DNA of 61,202 nucleotides. Source: an uncultured Chthonomonas sp. (GTDB lineage: Bacteria > Armatimonadota > Chthonomonadetes > Chthonomonadales > CAJBBX01). The stretch's first letter is position 1. Each line of letters opens with the position of its first letter. The position numbers were made by a program, and so were the translations under genes. The notes beneath the pieces are model-generated. The model was not told the origin of the DNA and did not search any database. It saw only the letters and a program-made list of their open reading frames with translations. The stretch is taken from contig CAISJD010000120.1 of the NCBI GenBank assembly GCA_903885605.1, positions 1-61,202 on the forward strand. Reading direction: 5' to 3'. Below, in pieces: positions 6,608 to 14,402 of this stretch.

Positions 6608-8935
6608 TCAGTAGATGAGGGTTGGCCCAGCGATCAGCACCTGCCCCTGCGTCGCCCTGCCGCCGGGACTATCCAGCAAGAATAGCGAATCCCATCGGAT
6701 GGGATAGTGGATAACCCCGTCCTCGGCGCCGCCCCAGCGCCCACTGCGGCTGCCGTCCATAGGGAATGTCACCCACCGCCAGCCGGTCCAGGTGATGGTC
6801 TCACCATCCGGCTGGAACGTCTGGTTCGTGGCATCGACGAAGCGGGCGCGGCACTGGTTCGCCTGGCCGTCGCCATACACCCAGGCGCCCATGGCCCTCG
6901 GCTTGCCCTCAATCGCCCGCTCCGGCTCGGCGAGCGTCCGCACGCAGACGAACTTCCAGCCGGACGAGAAACGGTACTTGAGCTCCACGGCGCCCTCGGC
7001 CGGGGCATCGGGACCCGGCGCGGGAACAACGCTCAAGGTCTGCTCTGAGGCCACCTTGGCGTCGCCGTCAGGCAGGACGGAGATCCACCGCGACGCGTCC
7101 CTCTCACCGACCTTCCACGCGCCCACGGGCCGGTAAGCCACAGGAGGCAAGGCGAGGACCTGCCTGCCCGCTCCATCGCGGACCTCGGCGGAGACGCGCA
7201 CACGGCCGCCCGCAGGGAGGTCGGCGGGGACATCCCAACGAAGCGGCTCGGCTCTTCCCTGCACCCGGAAGACGTGCCGAAAGGTACGGTTCACCACGCC
7301 CGGGGCCTCCACAAAGACCTGGGCCGTGCCCGCGAAGCCGCTGCCGGCCGGATCGGCGATGGTGAACGCCAGTTTGCCGCCCCTGGGCGGCTCCAATGAC
7401 GCGACAAGCGGGTTCGTCACGACGACCCTCGTGGCCTGCGCGATCGGCGCGGAGCCATCCACGCTGAAGGATAGGCGCACATCGGGCCCCTGCTCCGAAC
7501 GATGCAGGTCGACTTCCGCCGCGACCCGATGCGATGCACCGGGCGCAAGCGAAACCGATGGGCCGTCGGCGGCGATCGTTACCGCTGCGTCGGTGGTGTT
7601 CCGAACCATGGCGCCGAGCCGCGCCCTGGGTGCGTAGGCCGTGGGCCATTCCTCGCCGAGGGCATCCCAATCAGCGGCCAACGAAAGCACATGGTTCCGA
7701 GCGGCCGGCCGGATGTAGAGCGGCGCGTCGCTCAGCCCAAGCTCGGCGCCGGGACCCGTCGCCTGCACGTCATTGAGACGCCTGCCCAGGTGGTCGGTGA
7801 CCTCTAGAGCTCCGGGGCTCGCGGGCAACGTGACCTGCCGGGGCTCGGCGGAGGTCGTCCACGCTACGACGCGAACATCACGCCCCTTGCTGAACAGGAG
7901 CACGTAGTTGTCCGCGCCGCCGACCTGTAGCCGCTTGTTGAAGCGATATCCGCGCAGGAAGCTCGTCAGCTGCCGGGCGGCGAGATAGGCGGGCTTGGGT
8001 TCGTAGACCGGGTCGCGGTCGGCATGGTACTCGTTCAGCACGGTGCCGAAGTGGTGCTCCGGCTCCTTGGGGTCAGGGCCGTCATCGTGCCAGTCGTACC
8101 AGATCGAGAGCGGCACGCCGGAGGAGACATTGATGAGCCACTGCCGCGCGAGGAACCGGGCCTGGACATCCGGGTTGACACTGCCCGCGACGGAGCTGTA
8201 ACCCCACTCGCCGGAGATGATCGGGATGCGCTTCCCGTGCGGCGCGTGACGGGCGATCATGGCCCGCAGCCGGCTGTAGTCGCCGGCCGCGGTCTCGGGC
8301 GGCATCGGGCGGTACGGGTGGACGGAGACAGCATCCCAGTACTTCAGCAGCCCTGCCTCGAAGCAGGCCCCCAGGAAGCCGTAGTCAACGCCGGATGTGG
8401 CGGGCCCGACATAGGCCTCTTTCGGCGCGGCCTTGCGGATCGCCACGCCCACGGCTGTGGCCAGGCGGATGTAGTCCCGCACGTTCGGCTTGGGTCTCCA
8501 GAAGGGCAGGATGTTGGGCTCGTTGTACATCTCCCAGACGACGCCCCGCCCTTCGAAGTGCTTCGCCGAGGCGGCTGCGAAAGCAGCGAAGGCCGCGATC
8601 GCCTCGTCGGAGTGGGGCGATTGAGCCTCGTCGTAGAAGCGATGGACATAGTCCAGAATGAAGATCGGCCGGATCCCGTGGGGCTTCAGGGCGGCCATAA
8701 GGCGGTCATACGCGTCGAATCGGTACTTCCCCTTCTCGAACTCCACCTGGTTCCAGTCGTAGTCCATGCGGACCCAGGCGACCCCTGCCTCGGCCATCAT
8801 CTTCATCTCGCCGGGCCGGGGATCGGTGAAGTGGATATTCACGCCCAGACCGTCCGGCAGTGGCCCGTTGGGCAAGCGCGAAGGCCCGGCCGCGATGGCG
8901 AGGAGGCAGACAAGGGCTGTCAGCGGCGCGATCAT
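6608..8935 (-). CDS. Secreted clan-A glycoside hydrolase (GH39/GH5-like)
   Basis: 775-residue protein with a signal peptide (MIAPLTALVCLLAIAAGPS). A TIM barrel of about 300 residues follows, then roughly 450 residues of beta-rich domains. The acid/base glutamate is in VVWEMYNEPNILPFW and the nucleophile in IPIISGEWGYSS, the clan GH-A arrangement. A start at 8935 gives an ATGA overlap with the tlyA stop; the upstream extension to 9031 lies within tlyA and lacks a signal-like start. The C-terminal part (VVTNPLVASLEPP onward) looks like Ig-type or carbohydrate-binding modules ending in a CBM-like sandwich. Probably a beta-xylosidase, arabinosidase or endoglycanase; specificity is open. Confidence 0.87.
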   Translation of the reverse strand: MIAPLTALVCLLAIAAGPSRLPNGPLPDGLGVNIHFTDPRPGEMKMMAEAGVAWVRMDYDWNQVEFEKGKYRFDAYDRLMAALKPHGIRPIFILDYVHRFYDEAQSPHSDEAIAAFAAFAAASAKHFEGRGVVWEMYNEPNILPFWRPKPNVRDYIRLATAVGVAIRKAAPKEAYVGPATSGVDYGFLGACFEAGLLKYWDAVSVHPYRPMPPETAAGDYSRLRAMIARHAPHGKRIPIISGEWGYSSVAGSVNPDVQARFLARQWLINVSSGVPLSIWYDWHDDGPDPKEPEHHFGTVLNEYHADRDPVYEPKPAYLAARQLTSFLRGYRFNKRLQVGGADNYVLLFSKGRDVRVVAWTTSAEPRQVTLPASPGALEVTDHLGRRLNDVQATGPGAELGLSDAPLYIRPAARNHVLSLAADWDALGEEWPTAYAPRARLGAMVRNTTDAAVTIAADGPSVSLAPGASHRVAAEVDLHRSEQGPDVRLSFSVDGSAPIAQATRVVVTNPLVASLEPPRGGKLAFTIADPAGSGFAGTAQVFVEAPGVVNRTFRHVFRVQGRAEPLRWDVPADLPAGGRVRVSAEVRDGAGRQVLALPPVAYRPVGAWKVGERDASRWISVLPDGDAKVASEQTLSVVPAPGPDAPAEGAVELKYRFSSGWKFVCVRTLAEPERAIEGKPRAMGAWVYGDGQANQCRARFVDATNQTFQPDGETITWTGWRWVTFPMDGSRSGRWGGAEDGVIHYPIRWDSLFLLDSPGGRATQGQVLIAGPTLIY

Positions 8936-9681
8936 TCGGGAAGCGCCTCCTGCGGCTTGCGGAAGCACGCCAAATGCTCGCGATTGCCGCCGGTCACTAC
9001 CGGCGACGGCAGCAGGCCCACCTTCTCCCATCCGAGGTCGCGCGTCGCGCAGAGGGTCACGCGGTCCCGCGCCCGGCGGCGATCGGCCTCCTCGCGGACG
9101 ACCCCGCGCTCACCCACCGCCTCGCGGCCCGCCTCGAACTCCGGCTTCACCAGTGCGATGCAGTAGCCACCGGGACGCAAGAGGGGCGCCACGGCCGGCA
9201 ACACCAGCGTGAGGGAGATGAACGAAACGTCGATGGCGACCAGGTCAAACGGCGGGCCGAACTGACCCGGCTCCAGGTTGCGCGCGTTCACGCCTTCATG
9301 GCTCTCGACGCGCGCGTCCGCCGCCAGGGACGGGTGGAGCTGGCCGTGCCCGACGTCGATGGCCACCACGTTTGCCGCGCCGCGCTGCAGGAGGCAGTCC
9401 GTGAAGCCGCCGGTGGAGGCGCCGACGTCCAGGCAGCGGGCGCCGTTCACGTTGACGCGGAAGTGGCGCAGCGCCGCCTCCATCTTCAGGCCGCCACGCC
9501 CGACATAGGCGAGGGCCTCGCCGGTGACCTCGATGCGTCTGTCGTCGTCCACCGCGAGGCTCGGCTTGGTCGCAGCTTCGCCGTCCACCAGAACGAGCCC
9601 GGCGTGGATCAGCATCTGGGCGCGCTCTCGGCTTGGAGCCAGGCCCCGCGCCAGCAGCGCCCTGTCCAGTCTATCAGGCAT
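8932..9681 (-). CDS. tlyA: TlyA-family rRNA (cytidine-2'-O)-methyltransferase
   Basis: 249-residue protein: an S4 RNA-binding domain (residues 1-60, RLDRALLARGLAPSRERAQM) followed by an FtsJ-like methyltransferase. SAM-binding and catalytic blocks are CLDVGASTGGFTDCLLQRGA, VVAIDVGHGQL, FDLVAIDVSFISL and ALVKPEFEAGR. It methylates ribose in 16S/23S rRNA; some relatives are hemolysin-annotated. The ATG at 9681 follows GAGGGAG; the open frame upstream is only GC-rich extension. The stop overlaps the next gene's start (ATGA), so a housekeeping rRNA enzyme is translationally coupled to a secreted glycosidase. Confidence 0.92.
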   Translation of the reverse strand: MPDRLDRALLARGLAPSRERAQMLIHAGLVLVDGEAATKPSLAVDDDRRIEVTGEALAYVGRGGLKMEAALRHFRVNVNGARCLDVGASTGGFTDCLLQRGAANVVAIDVGHGQLHPSLAADARVESHEGVNARNLEPGQFGPPFDLVAIDVSFISLTLVLPAVAPLLRPGGYCIALVKPEFEAGREAVGERGVVREEADRRRARDRVTLCATRDLGWEKVGLLPSPVVTGGNREHLACFRKPQEALPE

Positions 9682-9748
9682 GGCGTTCCCTCCCTCGGGG
9701 CGTGACCGGCCCGCAACCGGCGGGCGCGCAACTTCAGGTGTGCGGCGA

Positions 9749-10003
9749 CTACAGGTTGCTGCCGTCGCCCACCGAGCGATCCAGGGCATCCACCTGCAGG
9801 CCGGTAGTATGCAGCCATGCGATAGCGCGGTGGACTTCCTCGATGGCGCCGGTCAGATCAACCTCGGCCATGGCAGACTCATCGGTTATCTGAGCGCGCC
9901 GGAGGTTGGTCGTGACATTGTAGTCCTTACCAAGGCGGTAGAGGATCGGCTGACCGACCTGCTCGGACGCGCGAGAAGTGACTCGAACGCGGACAGTTGG
10001 CAT
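9749..10003 (-). CDS. Stand-alone NIL-domain protein
   Basis: 84-residue ferredoxin-like fold protein of the NIL family: VRVRVTSRASEQVGQPILYR at the start, then NVTTNLRRAQITDESAMAEVDLTG and a final VHRAIAWLHTTGLQVDAL helix. NIL domains occur as the regulatory C-terminus of the methionine importer ATPase MetN and as small free proteins in sulfur and ferredoxin loci. The ATG at 10003 begins at the domain; a further 17 codons upstream are not conserved-looking. No partner gene lies next to it, so the ligand (often methionine or a sulfur compound) is unknown. Confidence 0.82.
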   Translation of the reverse strand: MPTVRVRVTSRASEQVGQPILYRLGKDYNVTTNLRRAQITDESAMAEVDLTGAIEEVHRAIAWLHTTGLQVDALDRSVGDGSNL

Positions 10004-10188
10004 TGGGAGCTCCCATGGACGCAACTCGGTTGCACGCCGGCCTGTCTGGCCCAACGTACTCTGTCCGATAGTACCACAGCGCCGCCGCGGCAGGAGTGCC
10101 GCCGGTCGCGCACATTGGTGCCCGGGCCCGCGTATGCTAGACTATGTGCCCTAATCGGGACCCATCCCCACTCACGCGAGGATCGAAC

Positions 10189-11793
10189 ATGCACAACCTA
10201 GGAGTCCGGCCCAGCCGTTTCGGCATTGAGAACCACGGCATCAAGAGCGCCCTCTTCGCGCACTGGAACCTGGGAACCGCGGCGCTGGTCGAGAACGCGC
10301 TTGCCCAGCGCGAGGGCCTGTTGGCCTCTGGAGGCGCGTTTGTCTCACGCACTGGGCTCCACACCGGCCGGTCGCCCAAGGACAAGTTCGTCGTGCGCAC
10401 GGCAGGCGTCGAGGACAAGATCTGGTGGGGCCCGGTGAATCAGCCCATCTCCGAGGAGAAGTTCGACTCCATCTTCAAACGCGTGACCGCCTACCTGCAG
10501 GACAAGCGCGTCTACATCCAGGACTGCTACGCCGGGGCCGACCCCCGGTACCGGGTGCCTATCCGCGTGATCACCCAGTTCGCCTGGCACAACCTCTTCG
10601 CCCGGCAGCTCTTCGTACGGCCCGACTGGCATACCACCGACGAGCACGTTCCGGAGTTCGTCATCGTCAGCGTCCCCGGGTTCCATGCCGACCCCGAGGT
10701 CGACGGCACCAATTCCGAGGCGTATATCCTCGTCCATTTCGAGAAGCGGCTCATCCTCATCGGCGGCACTGAATATGCCGGTGAGATGAAGAAGAGCATC
10801 TTCACGATCATGAACTACCTGCTGCCGGATCAGGGCGTCCTCTCCATGCACTGCGCTGCCAACATGGGCACCGCGGGCGACACGGCGCTCTTCTTCGGCC
10901 TGAGCGGCACAGGCAAGACCACGCTGTCGGCCGACCCTGGCCGCCGCCTGATCGGCGACGACGAGCATGGCTGGAGCGACGACGGCATCTTCAACTTCGA
11001 GGGTGGCTGCTACGCCAAGTGCATCAACCTCTCCGCCGAGGCCGAGCCGCAGATCTGGTCGGCCATCAAGTTCGGCACGGTCCTGGAGAACGTGGCGCTG
11101 GACCTCGACACGCGACTGCTGGACTTCGACGACGACGGCCTTACTGAAAACACCCGGGCCGCCTACCCGCTGACCTTCATCCCCGGCGCCGTGATCCCGA
11201 GCGTTGGGTCGCACCCGAACCATGTCTTCTTCCTCACCTGCGACGCGTTCGGCGTGCTGCCGCCAATCTCCAAGCTCACGCCAGACCAGGCCCGGTACCA
11301 CTTCATCTCGGGCTACACCGCCAAGGTCGCCGGGACCGAGGCGGGCGTGAGGGAGCCGTCTGCCACATTCAGCACCTGCTTCGGCGCACCATTCCTGCCG
11401 CGGCACCCCACCATCTACTCCAAGATGCTGGGCGAGAAGCTGGCCAAGCACGGGGCCCAGACCTGGCTCGTCAACACAGGCTGGTCGGGCGGGCCGCACG
11501 GTGTGGGCAAGCGCATGAGCATCCAGCATACGCGCGCCCTGATCGCTGCGGCCCTCTCCGGCGCCCTGCAGGAGGCGCCCTGCCGCGAGGATCCCGTGTT
11601 CGGCGTCATGGTGCCTCAGGAGTGTCCCGGCGTTCCCTCCGAGGTCCTGTGGCCGCGCAACACGTGGAGTGACCAGCAGGCCTACGACCGGCAGGCCCGG
11701 CACCTGGCGCACCTCTTCGCCGAGAACTTCACGAAGTTCGCCGACTCCGCCATGCCCGAAACTGTCGCCGCGGGGCCTCGCCTCGACGTTTAG
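10189..11793 (+). CDS. pckA: Phosphoenolpyruvate carboxykinase (ATP)
   Basis: 534-residue ATP-dependent PEPCK, the first committed gluconeogenic step (oxaloacetate plus ATP to PEP plus CO2). The kinase P-loop GLSGTGKT is at residues 237-244. The metal site DDEHGWSD and the [10 protein letters not shown] block follow, and the N-terminal substrate site [15 protein letters not shown] is intact. Length matches the family. The ATG at 10189 gives the usual N-terminus; the ATG at 10144 would add 15 residues. A stable hairpin ends the gene. It fits with acs and the carboxylate transporter at the right edge of the window in growth on acetate-like substrates. Confidence 0.97.
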   Translation: MHNLGVRPSRFGIENHGIKSALFAHWNLGTAALVENALAQREGLLASGGAFVSRTGLHTGRSPKDKFVVRTAGVEDKIWWGPVNQPISEEKFDSIFKRVTAYLQDKRVYIQDCYAGADPRYRVPIRVITQFAWHNLFARQLFVRPDWHTTDEHVPEFVIVSVPGFHADPEVDGTNSEAYILVHFEKRLILIGGTEYAGEMKKSIFTIMNYLLPDQGVLSMHCAANMGTAGDTALFFGLSGTGKTTLSADPGRRLIGDDEHGWSDDGIFNFEGGCYAKCINLSAEAEPQIWSAIKFGTVLENVALDLDTRLLDFDDDGLTENTRAAYPLTFIPGAVIPSVGSHPNHVFFLTCDAFGVLPPISKLTPDQARYHFISGYTAKVAGTEAGVREPSATFSTCFGAPFLPRHPTIYSKMLGEKLAKHGAQTWLVNTGWSGGPHGVGKRMSIQHTRALIAAALSGALQEAPCREDPVFGVMVPQECPGVPSEVLWPRNTWSDQQAYDRQARHLAHLFAENFTKFADSAMPETVAAGPRLDV

Positions 11794-11800
11794 CCGCATC

Positions 11801-11832
11801 GCCGGGAGGGGCCGACGAAAGCCTCTCCCGGC
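11801..11832 (+). terminator. pckA terminator hairpin
   Basis: 11-bp stem (GCCGGGAGGGG with CCTCTCCCGGC, one G-T wobble) eight bases after the pckA stop codon. It sits immediately before the consensus promoter of the tRNA operon. Confidence 0.75.
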
Positions 11833-11833
11833 C

Positions 11834-11863
11834 TTGACATGGGCCTACGGGCTCGTCTATAAT
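11834..11863 (+). promoter_or_regulatory. Consensus sigma-70 promoter of the tRNA-Phe/Thr operon
   Basis: TTGACA at 11834-11839 and TATAAT at 11858-11863 with an 18-bp spacer, i.e. both hexamers perfect. Transcription should start near 11870, six bases before tRNA-Phe. A GC-rich stretch (CTCCTCGC) follows the -10 box, where a stringent discriminator would lie. Confidence 0.88.
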
Positions 11864-11875
11864 CCTCCTCGCTGT

Positions 11876-11948
11876 GCCGCGGTAGCTCAGTTGGTAGAGC
11901 AGTGGACTGAAAATCCACGTGTCACTGGTTCAAGTCCGGTTCGCGGCA
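11876..11948 (+). tRNA. tRNA-Phe (GAA)
   Basis: Full cloverleaf by eye. The acceptor GCCGCGG pairs with TCGCGGC (one G-U), the D arm is GCTC...GAGC, the anticodon stem is GTGGA/TCCAC with loop CTGAAAA (anticodon GAA), and the T arm is ACTGG-TTCAAGT-CCGGT. Discriminator is A; the CCA end is not encoded (CCT follows). Confidence 0.96.
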
Positions 11949-11963
11949 CCTCGGTTGGGCTGT

Positions 11964-12038
11964 GCCGACGTGGCTCAGTGGTAGAGCAGCTCACTCGTAA
12001 TGAGCAGGTCAGCGGTTCGAATCCGCTCGTCGGCTCCA
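11964..12038 (+). tRNA. tRNA-Thr (CGT)
   Basis: Cloverleaf with acceptor GCCGACG/CGTCGGC, anticodon stem GCTCA/TGAGC, loop CTCGTAA (anticodon CGT), T arm AGCGG-TTCGAAT-CCGCT and discriminator T. CCA is encoded at 12036-12038. It is 15 bases after tRNA-Phe and shares its promoter and terminator. Confidence 0.96.
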
Positions 12039-12041
12039 TTT

Positions 12042-12071
12042 GCGCCCCCGATGCCGTTGGATCGGGGGCGC
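12042..12071 (+). terminator. tRNA operon terminator
   Basis: Perfect 11-bp stem (GCGCCCCCGAT with ATCGGGGGCGC) and 8-nt loop, starting four bases after the encoded CCA of tRNA-Thr. A loosely T-containing stretch (CTAGTCTGTT) follows. Confidence 0.85.
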
Positions 12072-12143
12072 TAGTCTGTTAGGCGCACGGCGCGCGACCG
12101 GCCAGCGGGGCCGCGGGCGCCGGGAGAGGATCGGTTTCGCACT

Positions 12144-12401
12144 GTGAAGCTCCACTACCTCAACGGCTTCATTCTCTCCGCGGCTGCACTCCTGGTCGTT
12201 GCCGTTGCCGGGGTCATATGGGGCAACCAGGCGCTGGCGGAGCCCGGATCGCCCGTGAACAGCCGTGCTTGGGCCGAATACCTGCTGGCGGCGGCGATCA
12301 TGCTGGTCAACGGCGTCCTGTCCATCCAGATCGCCAACGAGGCGCGTTCGCGCCAGCCGGCGGTGACACCCGCCGAGGCCGCCAAGCCGGCGGACGTCTG
12401 A
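12144..12401 (+). CDS. Small two-helix membrane protein, unknown
   Basis: 85 residues with two hydrophobic segments (about 7-28 and 44-64) separated by a short loop (ALAEPGSPVNSRAWAEY), and a soluble tail rich in Ala, Pro and Lys. GTG start at 12144; the nearest purine-rich site (GGAGAGGA) is rather far upstream. It precedes the zinc-ribbon gene by 27 bases and may be cotranscribed. I recognise no family. Confidence 0.6.
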   Translation: MKLHYLNGFILSAAALLVVAVAGVIWGNQALAEPGSPVNSRAWAEYLLAAAIMLVNGVLSIQIANEARSRQPAVTPAEAAKPADV

Positions 12402-12428
12402 ACGAGATTTCGTAGGAGTAAACGGCGA

Positions 12429-12713
12429 ATGACAACCCTGGACGATATCGCGCCCGCCGAGGTTCACTGCTGTGAGTGCGGCAAGGCCATTCCCAAGATG
12501 CCGGTCTGGCTCGTGGCTGCCAAGACGGTGAAATTTCAGTGCGAGGAGTGCCGGCAGAAGAACCCGCGCATCCCGACCCCTGACCCGGGCCCGGTGCGGC
12601 ACCATCAGGACGAAGAGGACGAGGTGGTCGCACCGATCGTCCTGGACGGCGTGGACGACGAGGAAGCCGAGCCGGACGAGGAGCTTCCGGACGACCCGGC
12701 CTACGGCGAGTAG
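12429..12713 (+). CDS. Zinc-ribbon protein with acidic tail, unknown
   Basis: 94 residues. The first half is a treble-clef or zinc-ribbon-like CxxC pair (CCECGK near residues 15-19 and CEECRQK near 38-44) separated by a basic hydrophobic segment (MPVWLVAAKTVKF). The second half is strongly acidic (QDEEDEVV, DDEEAEPDEELPDD), resembling RNA-polymerase- or chaperone-binding tails. GTAGGAG precedes the ATG. It is followed by a convergent hairpin terminator. No named family recognised; a role in nucleic-acid or protein binding is a guess from composition only. Confidence 0.65.
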   Translation: MTTLDDIAPAEVHCCECGKAIPKMPVWLVAAKTVKFQCEECRQKNPRIPTPDPGPVRHHQDEEDEVVAPIVLDGVDDEEAEPDEELPDDPAYGE

Positions 12714-12741
12714 CCGGGCCGACGGGAAGCGACATCAAGTT

Positions 12742-12778
12742 GCGGGCACACTGCCGGGACGGTCCGGCGTGTGCCCGC
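12742..12778. terminator. Bidirectional hairpin terminator
   Basis: Perfect 10-bp stem (GCGGGCACAC with GTGTGCCCGC) enclosing a 17-nt loop that itself contains an inner stem GCCGGGAC/GTCCGGC. It lies between the convergent zinc-ribbon gene and the leftward small membrane protein, touching the latter's stop codon. Confidence 0.75.
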
Positions 12779-13002
12779 TATTCGTGCCTGCGTCGCGGGC
12801 GCTGCCTCTGGGCGGCCTCCTCGGCGTAGAGGCGCGCCAGGGCCATGTAGGGGTCTTCAGGAGGCCCCGTCCGATTGGCCTCCTCTTCCTTCAGCTCCGC
12901 GATCCGCTGGTTCAGGCGCCGCGTCGATGACACGACCCTACGAATGAGCCAGGCGCAAGCCAGTACCCCCGCGGCGACTGCTGCCCAGTACAGGGGATGC
13001 AT
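12778..13002 (-). CDS. Small single-helix membrane protein with coiled-coil tail, unknown
   Basis: 74 residues: an N-terminal membrane helix (YWAAVAAGVLACAWLIRRVV, about 5-24), then a charged amphipathic stretch (RRLNQRIAELKEEEANR) that looks like a short coiled coil, and a basic C-terminus (RQRPRRRHE). It is the last gene of the leftward operon containing dapA-like, fabI and the HD hydrolase, 11 bases after the latter. No family recognised. Confidence 0.6.
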   Translation of the reverse strand: MHPLYWAAVAAGVLACAWLIRRVVSSTRRLNQRIAELKEEEANRTGPPEDPYMALARLYAEEAAQRQRPRRRHE

Positions 13003-13013
13003 GGGATGCCCGC

Positions 13014-13580
13014 CTAGAGGCCCAGCGCCTCGGAGGAGCGCTGCAGCGCGGCAAGGCAGAACCCGATGTGCTCATCCAGGTCGAGTCCTAGCTCCTCGGC
13101 GCCCCGCACGATGTCCTCGCGCGAAACGGACCGGGCGAACGCCTTGTCTTTCATCTTCTTCCGAACCGATCGCACATCGACTTCGGCCAGCGAACGGCCG
13201 GGTTTGACGTAGGCCACCGCCATCAGCAGGCCGCATAGCTCATCCACCGCATAGAGAGTTCGCGCCATCGCCGTCTCGCGAGCCACGCCGGAATAGTCGG
13301 CATGACCGAGGACGGCGGTGATGATCCCGTCGGGCCACGCAAGTTCAGCCAGAATGCGTGAACCCTCCACGGGGTGGCCGGAAGCATCCGGCCAGCGCTC
13401 GTAGTCGAAGTCGTGGATCAGCCCGCAGACGCCCCAGGCATCGGCATCCTCGCCCGCACGCTCGGCATACGACCGCATGGCGGCTTCCACGGCCAGGGCG
13501 TGCTTGCGCAGGCCGTCGCCGAGGGTGTACCTGCAAAGCAGGTCCCAGGCATCGGAGCGGGTCGGCGCGGCGCCGGGCAT
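13014..13580 (-). CDS. HD-domain phosphohydrolase
   Basis: 188-residue HD/HDIG protein. The first metal ligand is the histidine in LRKHALAVEAAMR and the HD pair is in GLIHDFDYERWPD. Further histidines are in SGHPVEGSRIL and VLGHADYSG, and an aspartate in YAVDELCGL. This pattern matches the small bacterial 'HAD-adjacent' HDIG hydrolases that act on nucleotides or phosphomonoesters; the substrate is unknown. It starts three bases after the fabI stop, so the two are cotranscribed. Length and motif spacing look complete. Confidence 0.85.
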   Translation of the reverse strand: MPGAAPTRSDAWDLLCRYTLGDGLRKHALAVEAAMRSYAERAGEDADAWGVCGLIHDFDYERWPDASGHPVEGSRILAELAWPDGIITAVLGHADYSGVARETAMARTLYAVDELCGLLMAVAYVKPGRSLAEVDVRSVRKKMKDKAFARSVSREDIVRGAEELGLDLDEHIGFCLAALQRSSEALGL

Positions 13581-13583
13581 GGC

Positions 13584-14366
13584 CTAGAGCCCCATGATGT
13601 GGTACCCGGCGTCCACGTAGACGGTCTCGCCGGTGATGCCGCGGGAGAGGTCGCTGAGCAGGAATGCGGCCGTGTCGCCTACCTCGTCTGCTCCAATTCG
13701 GCGCAGCAGGGGAGCGCGGTCCGCCACAGCGTCGAGCATTGAGCCGAAGCCCTGAATGCCCTGGGCTGCCATCGTCTTGATCGGACCGGCAGAGACAGCG
13801 TTCACGCGGATGCGATCGGGCCCAAGGTCGTATGCCAGATAGCGGGCACTGGACTCAAGAGCCGCCTTGCAGACGCCCATGACGTTGTACTTGGGGATCA
13901 CGCGGACGCCGCCCAGGTAGGTGAGCGTCACCACGGCGCCGCCGCCGGCCGCCTCCATCAGGGGCTTGGCCCCGTGGGTCAGGGAGATCAGGGTGTAGAC
14001 GCTCGTGGACATGGCCAGGGAGAAGTCCGATCCGGTGGTGTCGACGTATTTGCCGCTCAACGCCTCCCGCGGAGCGTACGCGATGCTGTGGACGAGGCCG
14101 TCCAGCTTGCCGTTGAACCGCTTGCCGAGTTCTGAGTAGAGCGTCTCGACCTCTTCGGGCTTGGTAGCGTCGCAGCGCAGGATCGGCGCGTCGGTCTGCT
14201 CGCTGGTCGAGACCAGCTTCGCCACGTCCTCGTACTCCCTCTCGCTCAAGACCGAGAAGGCGACCTGGGCGCCCTCACGCATGAGAGAAGCGGCGCAGTG
14301 CCAGCCGATGCTCCATCGATTCCTGGCTCCGGCGACCAGAACGCGCTTGCCGTCCATGAACCCCAC
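13584..14366 (-). CDS. fabI: Enoyl-[acyl-carrier-protein] reductase (NADH)
   Basis: 260-residue FabI, the last reducing step of each fatty-acid elongation cycle. The divergent Rossmann start GARNRWSIGWHCA replaces the usual GxxxGxG, as in all FabI proteins. Catalytic Tyr160 and Lys167 lie in the Y-x6-K block PKYNVMGVCKAALESSARYL, with the second active-site Tyr150 in TLTYLGG. The RVNAVSAGPIKTMAAQGI loop is typical. The start is GTG at 14366 behind GGGAGG. Triclosan is the classical inhibitor of this family. It sits between a DapA-like enzyme and an HD hydrolase in a leftward operon. Confidence 0.96.
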   Translation of the reverse strand: MGFMDGKRVLVAGARNRWSIGWHCAASLMREGAQVAFSVLSEREYEDVAKLVSTSEQTDAPILRCDATKPEEVETLYSELGKRFNGKLDGLVHSIAYAPREALSGKYVDTTGSDFSLAMSTSVYTLISLTHGAKPLMEAAGGGAVVTLTYLGGVRVIPKYNVMGVCKAALESSARYLAYDLGPDRIRVNAVSAGPIKTMAAQGIQGFGSMLDAVADRAPLLRRIGADEVGDTAAFLLSDLSRGITGETVYVDAGYHIMGL

Positions 14367-14402
14367 GGTTCTATCCTCCCGAATTCCGCGACGCCCGCGG
14401 AA

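Noticed and set aside
9682-9789. tlyA start at 9789
   Set aside because: The extra 36 codons are Arg/Pro-rich without family similarity, while MPDRLDRALL at 9681 has GAGGGAG upstream.
10345-11799. Minus-strand 484-codon frame opposite pckA
   Set aside because: It mirrors the intact PEP carboxykinase, and its composition (Val, Arg, Gly, Asp) is that of a codon-position shadow.
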